A stretch of 64,000 bases of DNA from Geminocystis sp050753365 (GCF_050753365.1 NZ_JBLZFY010000003.1:1-64000), one strand, 5' to 3'. Shown: positions 24,659 through 34,130, numbered from the stretch's first letter. Numbers and translations are program-made. Notes: a model not told the origin generated them from the sequence alone.

Positions 24659-25354
24659 ATGATAAAAGCTATTTTAACAGATATAGAAGGTACAACCAGT
24701 TCTATTACTTTTGTTCACGATGTTTTATTTCCTTATGCTTATGATAAAATAGGCGATTTTTTAGAGCAAAATTGGCATCATCAAGAGGTAAAAAATATTG
24801 TCTTAGAAGTCGCTAAGTTAGAAAATTTAACTGATTATACTCCTGCACAAATTACGACTATTTTAAGGGATTGGATTAAGCTCGATCGAAAAGTTACTCC
24901 ATTAAAAGATTTACAAGGTATGATTTGGGAAGAAGGCTATAAAAATGCTGATTATCGATCGCATATTTATCAGGATGCTTACGAAAAATTACTACTTTGG
25001 CATGAACAGAATATGCCTATTTATATTTATTCTTCAGGTTCAATTTACGCTCAAAAACTGTTTTTTGGTCATTCAGAATATGGAGATTTGTTATATCTCT
25101 TTTCTGGGTTTTTTGATACTAATATTGGACATAAAAAAGAGATTTTATCCTATAAAAATATAGCTAATTCTCTTAATTTAAACCCCGAAGAAATTATCTT
25201 TTTATCCGATGTAGAAGCCGAAGTTAATTCTGCTTTTTCAGCAGGAATGTCAACCGTATGGGTAATCAGAGATGAAAATTTATTTCAAGACAAAAAAGAT
25301 AGTAATTCATCTCATCAAATAGTTAATAATTTTAGCTTAATAAACATTGTTTAA
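24659..25354 (+). CDS. mtnC: enolase-phosphatase E1 of methionine salvage
   Basis: About 231 residues, a HAD-superfamily bifunctional enzyme that enolises and dephosphorylates 2,3-diketo-5-methylthiopentyl-1-phosphate. Nucleophile motif DIEGTTSSITFVHDVLFPYA at the N-terminus, the middle motif IYSSGSIYAQKLFF, and the acidic motif IIFLSDVEAEVNSA near the C-terminus are all present. I chose the ATG giving MIKAILTDIEG; a longer frame starts in the dispersed repeat upstream and adds an unlikely leader. No other methionine-salvage gene is nearby. The gene is convergent with the AAA gene, and the stop codons overlap by 4 bases. Confidence 0.95.
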   Translation: MIKAILTDIEGTTSSITFVHDVLFPYAYDKIGDFLEQNWHHQEVKNIVLEVAKLENLTDYTPAQITTILRDWIKLDRKVTPLKDLQGMIWEEGYKNADYRSHIYQDAYEKLLLWHEQNMPIYIYSSGSIYAQKLFFGHSEYGDLLYLFSGFFDTNIGHKKEILSYKNIANSLNLNPEEIIFLSDVEAEVNSAFSAGMSTVWVIRDENLFQDKKDSNSSHQIVNNFSLINIV

Positions 25355-26523
25355 AAATGCAATGATTCGTGTAACTGTTCAGATACTAAAATCACATCAT
25401 CAATTTTAAAAGTAGTTAAATCGTTAGTTGTGGGATTCGTCATTTTGGCTAAACGATTACATTGATTAGCGAGACATCGATCGAATATATTACGAATAAG
25501 TCTAGCATTGCCTAATTCCCCTATTTTAGTATCAAATTCTGATAATAAATCAGTAATTTCTATCTTAATTAAATCATCAATTTTATAACCATGTTGTTCA
25601 CACATTAATTTAAAAATTTTGCTTAATTCTTCGGGGGTATAATCTTGGAAATTAATATATTTAGAAAACCTTGATTTTAACCCCGGATTTGATTGAATAA
25701 ATCTTTTCATTTCTTCTTGATAACCTGCCACAATTACCACTAAATCATCTCGATTATCTTCCATTAATTTTAATAAAGTACTAATTGCTTCCTGCCCAAA
25801 AACATCTTTTTTATCTTCTGGCACAAGGGAATAAGCCTCATCAATAAACAAGATTCCTCCCAAGGCAGATTCAACTATTTTAGTGGTTTTTGGTGCAGTT
25901 TGTCCTACATATTCCGCTACTAAATCTGTCCTATCAACTTCGATAAAATGACCTTGTGAAAGTACATTCATTTTCTTGTATATTTCTCCTAAAATTCGGG
26001 CTACAGTAGTTTTGCCTGTACCGGGATTTCCTGTAAAAACTAAATGCCTTGTAATTTGAGGAGTTTTTAAACCCGCTTTGGCTTTTAAGCGAAAAACTTT
26101 AGCCATATTTACTAATTCTTGAACGGTATTTTTTACATCACTTAAACCAATCAGAGAATTGAGCTTTTCTAAGTCTTTTTTGATCGAAACTTCCACATCT
26201 TTTGATGTTTTACTTTCATTTATTGGACTGGAATTTTCTGTTATATTAGAGTTTTGAACTTGTGTGATGGTTTCTGCTACTTCTAAGGCGAATTTACTAT
26301 CAATTTCTTGACAAGAAACACCCAAAATTTTCTTAGCTTGTTGTAAAGCAATTTCTCTGGAAGCGACATAGCTATAGTAAAAACAATCTGTTAGGGATGA
26401 TTTATATTTTTTTTGTAAAAATTCATCCGCTTTTTGTTGATTTTCCCAAGCTACCCATAACCAAGAATTTGTTAATTGACAAACACTAAATACATAAACA
26501 TTCGGTAAATAATAATAAGACAT
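25351..26523 (-). CDS. CbxX/CfqX (SpoVK-like) AAA ATPase
   Basis: 390 residues. The N-terminal 110 residues are variable (VAWENQQKADEFLQKKY); the AAA module follows, with Walker A GNPGTGKT (165-172), pore-loop region around LVAEYVGQTAPKT, Walker B ILFIDEAY (224-231) and the sensor FSKYINFQDY. The family includes CbbX, a Rubisco activase of red-type Rubisco; that function is not expected in a cyanobacterium, and similar paralogues are common there with unknown clients. It shares 4 bases with the end of mtnC on the other strand. Confidence 0.85.
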   Translation of the reverse strand: MSYYYLPNVYVFSVCQLTNSWLWVAWENQQKADEFLQKKYKSSLTDCFYYSYVASREIALQQAKKILGVSCQEIDSKFALEVAETITQVQNSNITENSSPINESKTSKDVEVSIKKDLEKLNSLIGLSDVKNTVQELVNMAKVFRLKAKAGLKTPQITRHLVFTGNPGTGKTTVARILGEIYKKMNVLSQGHFIEVDRTDLVAEYVGQTAPKTTKIVESALGGILFIDEAYSLVPEDKKDVFGQEAISTLLKLMEDNRDDLVVIVAGYQEEMKRFIQSNPGLKSRFSKYINFQDYTPEELSKIFKLMCEQHGYKIDDLIKIEITDLLSEFDTKIGELGNARLIRNIFDRCLANQCNRLAKMTNPTTNDLTTFKIDDVILVSEQLHESLHF

Positions 26524-26653
26524 AATAATAATGAATAATGAATAATGAATAATATTAACCCCTTGAAAAATTTAGTTCAATTTATTGAACGATAAACTAT
26601 TAGACGTGTAATAAATTACACGGGGAGTTATTAATTAACGACTAAAACTATTT

Positions 26654-26693
26654 TTAATTCTTAATTCTTAATTCTTAATTCTTAATTCTTAAT
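26654..26693. repeat. heptamer tandem repeat (TTAATTC)
   Basis: About six copies of a 7-base unit TTAATTC ending at the stop codon of the DUF3153 gene. Another 7-base repeat, AATAATG, lies near 26525-26555 behind the AAA start. Confidence 0.9.
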
Positions 26694-27428
26694 TTATTGT
26701 ATTAACGGTAATTTTTTATATTTTAAATAATATCCTAATAAAATAAAAGCTACTATCAAAATTGTACCTAAACCAACATAATTAGGAAGCCAAAAAATTG
26801 CTTTAATATCATTTATTTGTCCTGCTTCTAAAGAGATTTCATAACTATTATTAGGTAACTTTTCCCATTTAGGATAATCATTAGTAATTAATTTTGTACC
26901 AAAAGGAAAGCTAAATTGTATCTTTAAGTCGATTAAATCCCCTGATGAAATAATTATTGTGCCGTCATTGCCAATCACTCCTAATGGTGTTAAATCTGCA
27001 TTAAAATTTAAAGTATTTCTCTCTAATAATAGTAAATTTTTCTGCTCGATCGACATATTAGCGTTTAAATTTAATAAGGTATTATAATCACTTTCCCCTA
27101 ATTTTTTACGAGTTTTGTCTGTATCGGGAGCTACAAAAAATTGATTAAATTTAGTAACTAAATCTTTGCCATTATCAAAAGGAATTATTACTACTAATTC
27201 TTCTTTAGAAATGCGTCTGGTTTTTCCATCTAATTTTTTCGCTTGATTCTCAATATTTTTTAATAAAAAATCACCTTCACCTTTACTAAAACTGGTTAAT
27301 TGTTCCCCTAATTTGATATGTTGAATCATCATGCCACTATTAACATGGGGAAAATAAACATTAACATCATAGCGAACACAACCTGTTAAGGTAATCATTA
27401 AACATAGTAACAATAGTATTTTTTTCAT
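26694..27428 (-). CDS. DUF3153 lipoprotein with C-terminal membrane anchor
   Basis: About 244 residues. The lipoprotein signal MKKILLLLCLMITLTGC has its lipobox LTGC at residues 14-17, so the chosen ATG is the one 21 codons inside the longest frame. The middle (residues 20-215) is a beta-rich exposed domain with the NVYFPHVNSGMMIQHIKLGE stretch typical of the DUF3153 family, shared by cyanobacteria and plant plastids. A C-terminal helix (GLGTILIVAFILLGYYLKYK) anchors it. Function unknown. Confidence 0.82.
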   Translation of the reverse strand: MKKILLLLCLMITLTGCVRYDVNVYFPHVNSGMMIQHIKLGEQLTSFSKGEGDFLLKNIENQAKKLDGKTRRISKEELVVIIPFDNGKDLVTKFNQFFVAPDTDKTRKKLGESDYNTLLNLNANMSIEQKNLLLLERNTLNFNADLTPLGVIGNDGTIIISSGDLIDLKIQFSFPFGTKLITNDYPKWEKLPNNSYEISLEAGQINDIKAIFWLPNYVGLGTILIVAFILLGYYLKYKKLPLIQ

Positions 27429-27646
27429 TTTATAAAAAGTTACAATAAATCTTTGTTTAAGAAAATTATAATTGAGATTGCTACGTTTCAAAATACAATT
27501 AATCTTAATTCAATTCTGAGAAATTACTCAGTTTACATGATAAAATTACATGGGGTTATTTGAAAACCTGAGAAAATGAAATTGATTTTGTGGGAAAAGT
27601 TGAACAATAAAATCAAATATTCCCTACATTGAACTTTTAATCAAAA

Positions 27647-28090
27647 ATGACATATAAACAAAAAATAATACCTCTGATTGGTTGGAGGGAATCTTTAGCC
27701 TTACCCACTTTGGGTATTGATAAAATTAATGCTAAAATTGACACGGGTGCTCGAACTTCTGCTTTACACGCTTTTCATATTAAAATTCACAAGGAGAACG
27801 ATCGAGACATGGTAAAATTTCAAGTACATCCTATACAAAGGAATAGTCACATTTCGATCGAATGTATTGCCCCTCTGATAGAATACCGTCACGTTACTAA
27901 TTCTGGAGGGCATACTCAACTTAGACCCGTTATCCAAAGTACGGTAAAATTAGGGGATTATCAGTGGAATATCGAACTAACCTTAACTAATCGAGATGCT
28001 ATGGGTTTTCGGATGTTATTAGGGCGCCAAGCGGTTAAAAATCGGTTTTTGGTGGATTGTGGAAAATCTTTTATTTATAGCGTTTATTAA
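27647..28090 (+). CDS. RimB-like retropepsin-fold protease (PF05618)
   Basis: 147 residues of the family once called ATP-dependent zinc protease (PF05618), a retropepsin-like aspartic peptidase fold. The catalytic Asp lies in AKIDTGARTSALHA, and the C-terminal MLLGRQAVKNRFLVD is conserved. In other bacteria the family is often encoded near RimK and is linked to glutamate-tail processing. No rimK is seen here. Length is normal. Confidence 0.88.
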   Translation: MTYKQKIIPLIGWRESLALPTLGIDKINAKIDTGARTSALHAFHIKIHKENDRDMVKFQVHPIQRNSHISIECIAPLIEYRHVTNSGGHTQLRPVIQSTVKLGDYQWNIELTLTNRDAMGFRMLLGRQAVKNRFLVDCGKSFIYSVY

Positions 28091-28213
28091 AACTATGAGG
28101 TACAGTTTTTTATACAACTTTCCATTGCCTATTGCCCATTCCCTATTCCCGAATACCGATAAGTTTTGTACCTCACCATAACGAAAATTGCTATATTGAT
28201 TACTTAAAAAAGT

Positions 28214-28238
28214 ACAGGCAAGATGCCTATTTTACGGT
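28214..28238. repeat. REP unit (ACAGGCAAGATGCCT)
   Basis: ACAGGCAAGATGCCT followed by ATTTTACGGT. Lies between the RimB-like gene and a small gene on the other strand. Confidence 0.8.
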
Positions 28239-28249
28239 AAATAACGGAA

Positions 28250-28417
28250 TTATTTGGAGAAAGTTTTATTTAATTCTTCAATTAATTCGTCTAACTCCTC
28301 TAAGGCTTGATTTACGTCTAACCGTAAACTGCCTAAGTTGGGGTTATCTAAAAGATTTTCCAGTAATTTTCTTTTGGTAGAAATTGAATTAATTCGATCG
28401 AGAATAGCAGTAGTCAT
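28250..28417 (-). CDS. 55-residue coiled-coil protein
   Basis: Starts MTTAILDRINSISTKRKLL, then DNPNLGSLRLDVNQALEELD and ELIEELNKTFSK before the stop. The regular Leu/Ile spacing suggests a short coiled coil. No family recognised. Codon use (CGATCG inside codons 7-8, many TTA Leu) is like that of its neighbours, which supports it as a real gene. No clear ribosome site. Confidence 0.5.
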   Translation of the reverse strand: MTTAILDRINSISTKRKLLENLLDNPNLGSLRLDVNQALEELDELIEELNKTFSK

Positions 28418-28519
28418 ATATTAAAAAAAAGATGTTATATAGTTATATAATGATGGAGGTTTTGGTATCAATACCTTTCATCGTATCACAGCAAAAAAAG
28501 GATTATATTGGTATAATTA

Positions 28520-29764
28520 TTAAGTTTTTATTAAATTTTTGTATATCCATTGTAAAGCACTATTTTTGTCGTTAATTTCTCCATGAATATAGGCAATTTG
28601 TATATCTGTTAACAGTTTACCAATTAAGGGGCTAGGGGGGATATTAAAAGCCTCCATAATCTCTTTTCCAGACAATAAAGGTTCACTATGAGCCACTATA
28701 TCATTATCATCCCCATATCGATCGAGCAACATAATGATTAAATTTTCATCTATAGAGTGTGCATAAGCAAAAATAGCTAAGAGAGGAAATATATCTCCCA
28801 CGCCACGAAAGAAAAAATATTGTTGTGTTAAATCCGAAGCAAAATTATGTTTAAGTAAATGGGGAGTGTATTTAAGAATCGTGGTGACGGTTTTAATATC
28901 TTGACGAGAATATTTGAGGTTAATTAACTCTTTTTCCGCATTTTCGGGGTTATTGTCGGTAAAACAAGCTAGTTTCACGTTTTGAAGGTAGCTGGGGGTA
29001 ATTGACTCAAATTGACAACCTTTTGCTTTTAACCATTGAGAAGCATTATCGATGAGAGGAAGATAATTAATTTTATCTGCCGTGAGATAGGGGTGACGTA
29101 TAGACAACAAACCATCCTCAAAGGCACTGATTAACCAATAACTACCCCTTTCATGGGCAAACATATAACCCAACTCGGTGTTAACTCTTTCTGGCGCAAC
29201 TGTCGTTAATTGTGAGGCTAATTCTTGAATGGTGCTACGGGTTTTGTCTTCTATGGTAAAGTTTAATTGACAACCCTGACGATAAGCTCTTAATAATCTT
29301 AAGGGATCATCCTCCAAGTTTTTACAACTTATCATTCTCATTATCCCTTCTTTGATGTCTTTTTGTCCTTCAAAGGGATCAATAATTTCATTATCCTTAC
29401 AACTATAAGCGATCGAATTGATAGTATAGTCTCGTCTAGCTAAATCAGTATAGATGCTATCCCCTTCTTGGTTTGCTAGATCGATCGTACCATGAGGAAA
29501 GACTACCCTCGCAATATTTCGATCGAAATCTAGTACCACAAAACCAGCATGATATAAATTAGCAATCTTTTTAGCAAGTTTAATAGCATTGTGAGGTACA
29601 ACAAAATCTAAATCAATATAGTCTCTTTTTCTGTTTAATAATACATCTCTAACAGCCCCCCCTACCAAATAACAATTATCAGGTAATAAACTTAAAGGGA
29701 AAGGCAGATTATCAATAATAAATTGTGATAAAAGGTTGAGATTAAATTCTGAATTGATATTCAT
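28520..29764 (-). CDS. cca: CCA tRNA nucleotidyltransferase / poly(A) polymerase family
   Basis: 414 residues of the class II Pol beta-like family. GGAVRD (35-40), the metal-binding DLDF (D51, D53), RRDYTINSIAYS (about 109-120) and RLLRAYRQGCQLNF place it with enzymes that add or repair the 3' CCA of tRNA. Cyanobacteria often divide this work between A-adding and CC-adding paralogues, and I cannot tell which activity this one has. There is no HD domain. It is a single gene with its own upstream region. Confidence 0.88.
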   Translation of the reverse strand: MNINSEFNLNLLSQFIIDNLPFPLSLLPDNCYLVGGAVRDVLLNRKRDYIDLDFVVPHNAIKLAKKIANLYHAGFVVLDFDRNIARVVFPHGTIDLANQEGDSIYTDLARRDYTINSIAYSCKDNEIIDPFEGQKDIKEGIMRMISCKNLEDDPLRLLRAYRQGCQLNFTIEDKTRSTIQELASQLTTVAPERVNTELGYMFAHERGSYWLISAFEDGLLSIRHPYLTADKINYLPLIDNASQWLKAKGCQFESITPSYLQNVKLACFTDNNPENAEKELINLKYSRQDIKTVTTILKYTPHLLKHNFASDLTQQYFFFRGVGDIFPLLAIFAYAHSIDENLIIMLLDRYGDDNDIVAHSEPLLSGKEIMEAFNIPPSPLIGKLLTDIQIAYIHGEINDKNSALQWIYKNLIKT

Positions 29765-29781
29765 TGATGACGATATTTTTT

Positions 29782-29804
29782 GCTACAGTAGTTATGACAA
29801 ATTA
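29782..29804. repeat. MITE-end-like repeat (CTACAGTAGTTATG)
   Basis: GCTACAGTAGTTATGACAAA then TTA; same family as 17492-17520, 50014-50035 and 51503-51530. The rest of the gap 29765-30052 shows only AT-rich sequence and a CCTATTA direct repeat. Confidence 0.65.
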
Positions 29805-30052
29805 AGAAAATATAATCTAAGTTTAAGTAAATTAGCATAGATTCTTTGTTAATAGTTATGATTTGTTGAATAAAACGGAGAACTATTAAAATCAAGGCTT
29901 GGAGCATCGTTAAATTCATAAAAAAGTGTATATTTTTCACAATTTTTGGTCAAAAACTAAGCACAAAAAAAACATAAAAAATTAATACTATATTATGGTA
30001 TAATAACTCTAAAATTATTACCTATTACCTATTACTTCTCTTTATCAAAATA

Positions 30053-31288
30053 CTATAAGACAAACCCCGCTAATAGGGCGCTTCCGTAGGCAGATTGAGT
30101 ATGAGGTGAGACTAAAATATCGACTTTTAAGGCTTTTTGTCGTAAATAACGCCAAGTTTCGTTGTTTGCACCTCCTCCTGCTGTATATACTTTTGTCAAT
30201 GCACTTGCTCCTAATTCTTGTAATAATTGATAGCCTTTAGCTTCAATATTGGTTATGCCTTCTAATAAACCTTGTAAAAATTCTACAGGATTATCAGGAC
30301 GAGGAGTAAGTTTTGGCTCAAGATTGGGGTTATTAAGGGGAAATCGATCGCCTTTAGTTAATAAGGGATAATAGTTAAGGTTAGTAGGAATGTCAGGATT
30401 AATTTTGCGACTCAATTGTGTCAATTGTGAGGGGGTGAAGAAGTGTTTTAAGACTGCGCCTCCCGTGTTAGATGCGCCCCCTGTTAACCACAAATTCCCT
30501 AATTTATGGCTATAGATTCCATAACGAGTGTCATCAATTTTAGTGGTACTTAACAGTTTTAACACTAATGTTGAACCGAGAGAAGTGACGGCTTCCCCTG
30601 CTTGGGTTGCACCACTGGCTAAAAATGCGGATATACTGTCCGTAGTTCCTGTTTTGACGATACAATCAGGATTAATTTGATACAATTTGCTGATTTTAGG
30701 AGAAATAGGGGCGATTTTCTCGGCAGGTGCTTTAATTTGCGGTAAAATGTCAAAGTACGATCGATCTTTTAACCATGAGGGATAGTCTAGGGTGATGACA
30801 TCGTAACCCAACTTGAGGGCATTATGATAATCGCTGATGCCTAGTTTTCCGTGAAGAAGAAATGCTAACCAGTCGGCTTGATGAAGAAAATAACAAGCAT
30901 CACGAAAAAAGGGTTGATGACACCACCAATGGAGTTTCGCTAAACTGGAAGTTGCACTAATTACTAAGTGATTTTCTGGGGCAAATTGTCTAATTTCTGA
31001 TAGATACTGCTTACCTCGATCGTCATTATACCAGATAGCTTCGTCAAGGGGGTTGCCAGTTCGATCGCACAATACCACTGTACTAGATGTTGCGTCAATT
31101 ACGATCGATCTTAATTTTTGAGCAATATCAGGAGGAATTTGTGAGAGTAATTCGTGTATTGCTTTTTCCCATAGATGCACGGGAGGATAAGCAGGAAAGG
31201 AAGTGTTAACCGAAAGGATAACTTGACGATTTTCGTTAATAATAATCGCCCTTGCACCCGATGTGCCAAAATCGATACCTAAATACAT
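30053..31288 (-). CDS. FGGY-family sugar kinase (D-ribulokinase-like)
   Basis: 411 residues. The phosphate-binding motif GIDFGTSGARA is at residues 4-14 and the adenosine motif AGGGANNETWRYLRQ near the C-terminus, with TGTTDSISAFLASGA in the middle. It is shorter than glycerol kinase or typical xylulokinase and resembles the cyanobacterial/plastid kinase reported to act on D-ribulose. Start MYLGIDFG places the nucleotide loop at the N-terminus as usual. It is followed (33 bases upstream on the same strand) by the patatin gene, so the two may be co-transcribed. Confidence 0.85.
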   Translation of the reverse strand: MYLGIDFGTSGARAIIINENRQVILSVNTSFPAYPPVHLWEKAIHELLSQIPPDIAQKLRSIVIDATSSTVVLCDRTGNPLDEAIWYNDDRGKQYLSEIRQFAPENHLVISATSSLAKLHWWCHQPFFRDACYFLHQADWLAFLLHGKLGISDYHNALKLGYDVITLDYPSWLKDRSYFDILPQIKAPAEKIAPISPKISKLYQINPDCIVKTGTTDSISAFLASGATQAGEAVTSLGSTLVLKLLSTTKIDDTRYGIYSHKLGNLWLTGGASNTGGAVLKHFFTPSQLTQLSRKINPDIPTNLNYYPLLTKGDRFPLNNPNLEPKLTPRPDNPVEFLQGLLEGITNIEAKGYQLLQELGASALTKVYTAGGGANNETWRYLRQKALKVDILVSPHTQSAYGSALLAGFVL

Positions 31289-31320
31289 AAATATTTTTTT
31301 GTTGATTTTAAGAAAGATAT

Positions 31321-32343
31321 TTACAGAGGTAAATCATTTAATAATTGCTTAGTAGAATTGATCAAATAATTTTCAGAAATTTGTTGTTCAGACTTTATAT
31401 TTATTGCCTTAATAATATTTTCTAAGGATTTTTTAGCATCTTGATAACCTCGATTTTTTAACATTTTAATTCTTGTAGAACTAAAGTCAAATAAGCTGTT
31501 TAAATCTCCTAAAATAACTGTATTAAAACTATTAATTATTTCTTCTGGTCTAATCTCTATAATAGTTTGTTGAGGATAATTCGATCGATCGAACTTTACA
31601 CCGTTGCTAAGATGAACGATAATAATATGGGTACAACCTCGATCGATTAAAGGTTTAATGGGTATTTCACCATCTAATGAGCCATCGGAATAAAACTTAC
31701 CATTAACAGATTTTTGAGGGAAAGCCAAAGGTATCGCCGCACTAGCTAATAAAAGGTTATAAATCGTATCAATATCTTGACAATCTTGCAGTTTTAACCA
31801 TTCACTTTTTACCCCTGTTTTAGCTCTAAATAAGTCAATTAAATTTAAGATTAAATCATAGTCAATACCGGGTATTTTCCATGCAGGAAATACTTTAACC
31901 CATAACTCTTTATTGCTATTAAAAATTTTGTCAAAATCGATATTTTCTCTGACTAAATTTTCTAAAGGTTCGGGGTCAAAAATGCTATTATGATTCTTAA
32001 TAATTCCTAAATTTTCTAATAAATTCATTGTCCATTCTGTAAAATGAGGACTGATGGTTTTTACCCCATAACTTAAGGTTTTAATAACTGCATTATGATT
32101 AGGTTTTATTAACTCAATATCTTCTAATTGATTCCAAATTTGTTCTAAATGATTTACCCCTTCTTTTAAGGAAGAATAAGAGCATAAAATTGCACCATGT
32201 AAAGCACCAATGCTAGTAGCAGTAATAATTTCTGGTTCAAAATTTATCTCTGCTAAATATTTTAAAACCCCTATTTGATAAGCACCTTTTGCCCCTCCTC
32301 CTGTTAAAACTAAGCCTATTTTACTATTGTTTAATGTAGTCAT
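31321..32343 (-). CDS. patatin-like phospholipase (RssA type)
   Basis: 340 residues. Oxyanion-hole loop LTGGGAKGAYQIG (13-25), nucleophile Ser44 in TATSIGALHG (the first Gly of GxSxG is Ala), and the catalytic Asp near residue 217 in YSDGSLDGEIP. No signal peptide or membrane segment, so probably a cytosolic acyl hydrolase at membranes. Full length. It ends 33 bases before the FGGY kinase start. Confidence 0.88.
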   Translation of the reverse strand: MTTLNNSKIGLVLTGGGAKGAYQIGVLKYLAEINFEPEIITATSIGALHGAILCSYSSLKEGVNHLEQIWNQLEDIELIKPNHNAVIKTLSYGVKTISPHFTEWTMNLLENLGIIKNHNSIFDPEPLENLVRENIDFDKIFNSNKELWVKVFPAWKIPGIDYDLILNLIDLFRAKTGVKSEWLKLQDCQDIDTIYNLLLASAAIPLAFPQKSVNGKFYSDGSLDGEIPIKPLIDRGCTHIIIVHLSNGVKFDRSNYPQQTIIEIRPEEIINSFNTVILGDLNSLFDFSSTRIKMLKNRGYQDAKKSLENIIKAINIKSEQQISENYLINSTKQLLNDLPL

Positions 32344-32377
32344 ATTTTTATTTTTTTTGTTCTATTAAATGATATTT

Positions 32378-32480
32378 TGTGATGAAGAAGGGTTGAACAA
32401 TGTTCAACCCCTACAGAAAAAATTGTAGAAGGTGAAAAATCGTAGGGGCTGAAAAATTTTCAGCCCAACTTCATCAAAAA
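32378..32480. repeat. compound palindromic repeat (two hairpins)
   Basis: Starts GTGATGAAGAAGGG and ends AACTTCATCAAAA, so the ends are roughly inverted. It holds the hairpins GGGTTGAAC/GTTCAACCC and GGGCTGAAAA/TTTTCAGCCC. Related to the elements at 7876, 8786, 9642 and 16648. Confidence 0.8.
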
Positions 32481-32491
32481 ATTTTATACAA

Positions 32492-33535
32492 TTATAAATA
32501 AATTTTTGTCATCATATTTAACGCATCATTGGCGGTTTCTTCTACAATAGTTGTGATAAATTCCCTTGTATCGATCGAATAATTAATATTTGTAATCTGC
32601 TGACGACAAAGCTCGATCGAAGTCTGACTAGGATGAGATGGACGGGCATTTTTAGGTAAATTTGCTAACTCTAAAGTTGTGCCTAATGCAAATAATAAAG
32701 GTGTGTTATTTAACCTTTTTTTATCTAAAGAATAAACCTCTAAAAGATTAGTAATTAAGGGTTGATCTTCAGGTAAAATTTCTTTAATGGTATAGTCTAA
32801 TAAGTCCGCTAAACCAAAATAATTTTTAGGTAATTCTCGACAATGAACAATAATTTTATTTACCAATAATTTGCGATAATATTCCTTATCTCCTGTTTCA
32901 ATTTCGTAGTTAATGACGGCACTATTAAAAATCTGTTTTGCTAGTAAAGGAATTTGAATTGTCCAAGGTAATTTATAGTAAGTTTCTTCTGCCATCCATG
33001 CCGTTAAAATATAATCAAAATCATCATTAGCACTAACTTTCCTTTCTAATTTTCTCAATCTATTCTCTATTTCTTGAAATTTATTCTGCAATTTTTGTTC
33101 TAATAGTTGAAAGTTTTGAGTTAAATTATTAATAGTTTCTTGTTGAATGTTTAAATGATTTTTTACTCCCCTAATAGCTTGTCTTGCTTCTAATAAAGAT
33201 TCTTGGGTAATATGTAAGGCAACTTGACTAATTTTTAGGGAATCTGTTAATTCTAATACCCAATTTTTTAGGGTTTCTTGTCCTGTAATTAAGTTTCCAT
33301 CTAATAATAATTTACGATTTCGATCGCTCCCGTCTAGGTTATCAATTAATTGACCAAAAAAACCTCGATTTTTACGATAATTAACTAAATCTCTGTTAAC
33401 TTGAATACCATTAATTAAATCTATAATTGCTTTATCAGAAACGATGGGGATTCGCTTTTCTAAGTCTTTTAATTCTTGGGTAGAATTACTAATAGTCAGA
33501 AAATTTTTAGGGGTGGTGTTGGCTAAATTATTCAA
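32492..33535 (-). CDS. RdcB-like diguanylate cyclase regulator (YjcZ family)
   Basis: 347 residues. The block YRKNRGFFGQLIDNLDGSDR (about 53-72) followed by NRKLLLDGNLITGQETLKNW and a coiled coil (about 115-170) matches the family named after E. coli RdcB (YjcZ). In E. coli RdcB works with the dynamin-like GTPase RdcA to localise and activate a membrane diguanylate cyclase. A dynamin-like GTPase gene lies 1.1 kb upstream on the same strand with only small TA genes between. The C-terminal half (TAWMAEETYYKLPWTIQIP) is helical and cyanobacterium-specific. Confidence 0.68.
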   Translation of the reverse strand: MNNLANTTPKNFLTISNSTQELKDLEKRIPIVSDKAIIDLINGIQVNRDLVNYRKNRGFFGQLIDNLDGSDRNRKLLLDGNLITGQETLKNWVLELTDSLKISQVALHITQESLLEARQAIRGVKNHLNIQQETINNLTQNFQLLEQKLQNKFQEIENRLRKLERKVSANDDFDYILTAWMAEETYYKLPWTIQIPLLAKQIFNSAVINYEIETGDKEYYRKLLVNKIIVHCRELPKNYFGLADLLDYTIKEILPEDQPLITNLLEVYSLDKKRLNNTPLLFALGTTLELANLPKNARPSHPSQTSIELCRQQITNINYSIDTREFITTIVEETANDALNMMTKIYL

Positions 33536-33584
33536 GATTCTATTACCTCTTGTAAAATTATAATGGATAAATTCGGTATATTTT

Positions 33585-33851
33585 TTAGGGAAAATATTTA
33601 TAAATTTCTTTTCGATGTAAAACTCTAATAAATCGCACTAAATCTTTATCAATATATATCCCTATTCGATAATCACTAACTCGGATACGATAATAATTAG
33701 CCTCTGTTTTTAAGAATTTTAAATTGTTAATTTGTTGTATAGTTTCCGCTATTTCAATTTCCTCTATGGTAGATTTGATTTTCTTCAATAAAGCAGAGTC
33801 TTTAATTTTTTTTAAGTCTTTTTGAAAACTTTTTCTAAACTCTACTTTCAT
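33585..33851 (-). CDS. RelE/ParE-family toxin
   Basis: 88 residues, full-length RelE fold: FRKSFQKDLKKIKDSALLKK, the loop NNLKFLKTEANYYRIRV and the core SDYRIGIYIDKDLVRFIRVL ending HRKEIYKYFP. The Arg/Tyr-rich strands fit an mRNA-interferase or gyrase-type toxin. Its ATG overlaps the antitoxin stop by 4 bases. It lies between the RdcB-like and dynamin-like genes. Confidence 0.88.
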   Translation of the reverse strand: MKVEFRKSFQKDLKKIKDSALLKKIKSTIEEIEIAETIQQINNLKFLKTEANYYRIRVSDYRIGIYIDKDLVRFIRVLHRKEIYKYFP

Positions 33852-34057
33852 TCTTTCTCCTCCAAAATATTAAAAATAGATTCTCGATCGACTAACTCTG
33901 TTTTTTCGCCTTCTTCCATAGCTTTTGACAAGGCAATATCTTCTAAAATTTCCATTATTAAATCAGAAAATTCTTGTTTGTTCTCATACAGAATCTCTAA
34001 AATTACTTCTTTTAACGTTTTTTTTAATTGGTTGGTTTCTAGTAATAGATTAGTCAT
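33848..34057 (-). CDS. antitoxin partner of RelE (helical, acidic)
   Basis: 69 residues, start MTNLLLETNQLKKTLKEVIL, then an acidic helical tail (ALSKAMEEGEKTELVDRESI). Typical of Phd/YefM-less small antitoxins that precede RelE/ParE genes in cyanobacteria. Confidence 0.8.
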   Translation of the reverse strand: MTNLLLETNQLKKTLKEVILEILYENKQEFSDLIMEILEDIALSKAMEEGEKTELVDRESIFNILEEKE

Positions 34058-34130
34058 TATTTATTTATATATAATTATTTTTTAATTTAGTTTTATTTTA
34101 CAGCAAAATTACGAATATTTGAAAGTGTCA

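Noticed and set aside
28132..28380. 82-residue frame on the plus strand
   Set aside because: It covers a REP unit and lies antisense to the better-supported 55-residue coiled-coil gene (28250-28417).
32540..32566. A further copy of the CTTCTACA-GTAGTTATG MITE end inside the RdcB-like gene
   Set aside because: It encodes normal protein sequence (ITTIVEETAND) and the match is short, so chance is more likely.
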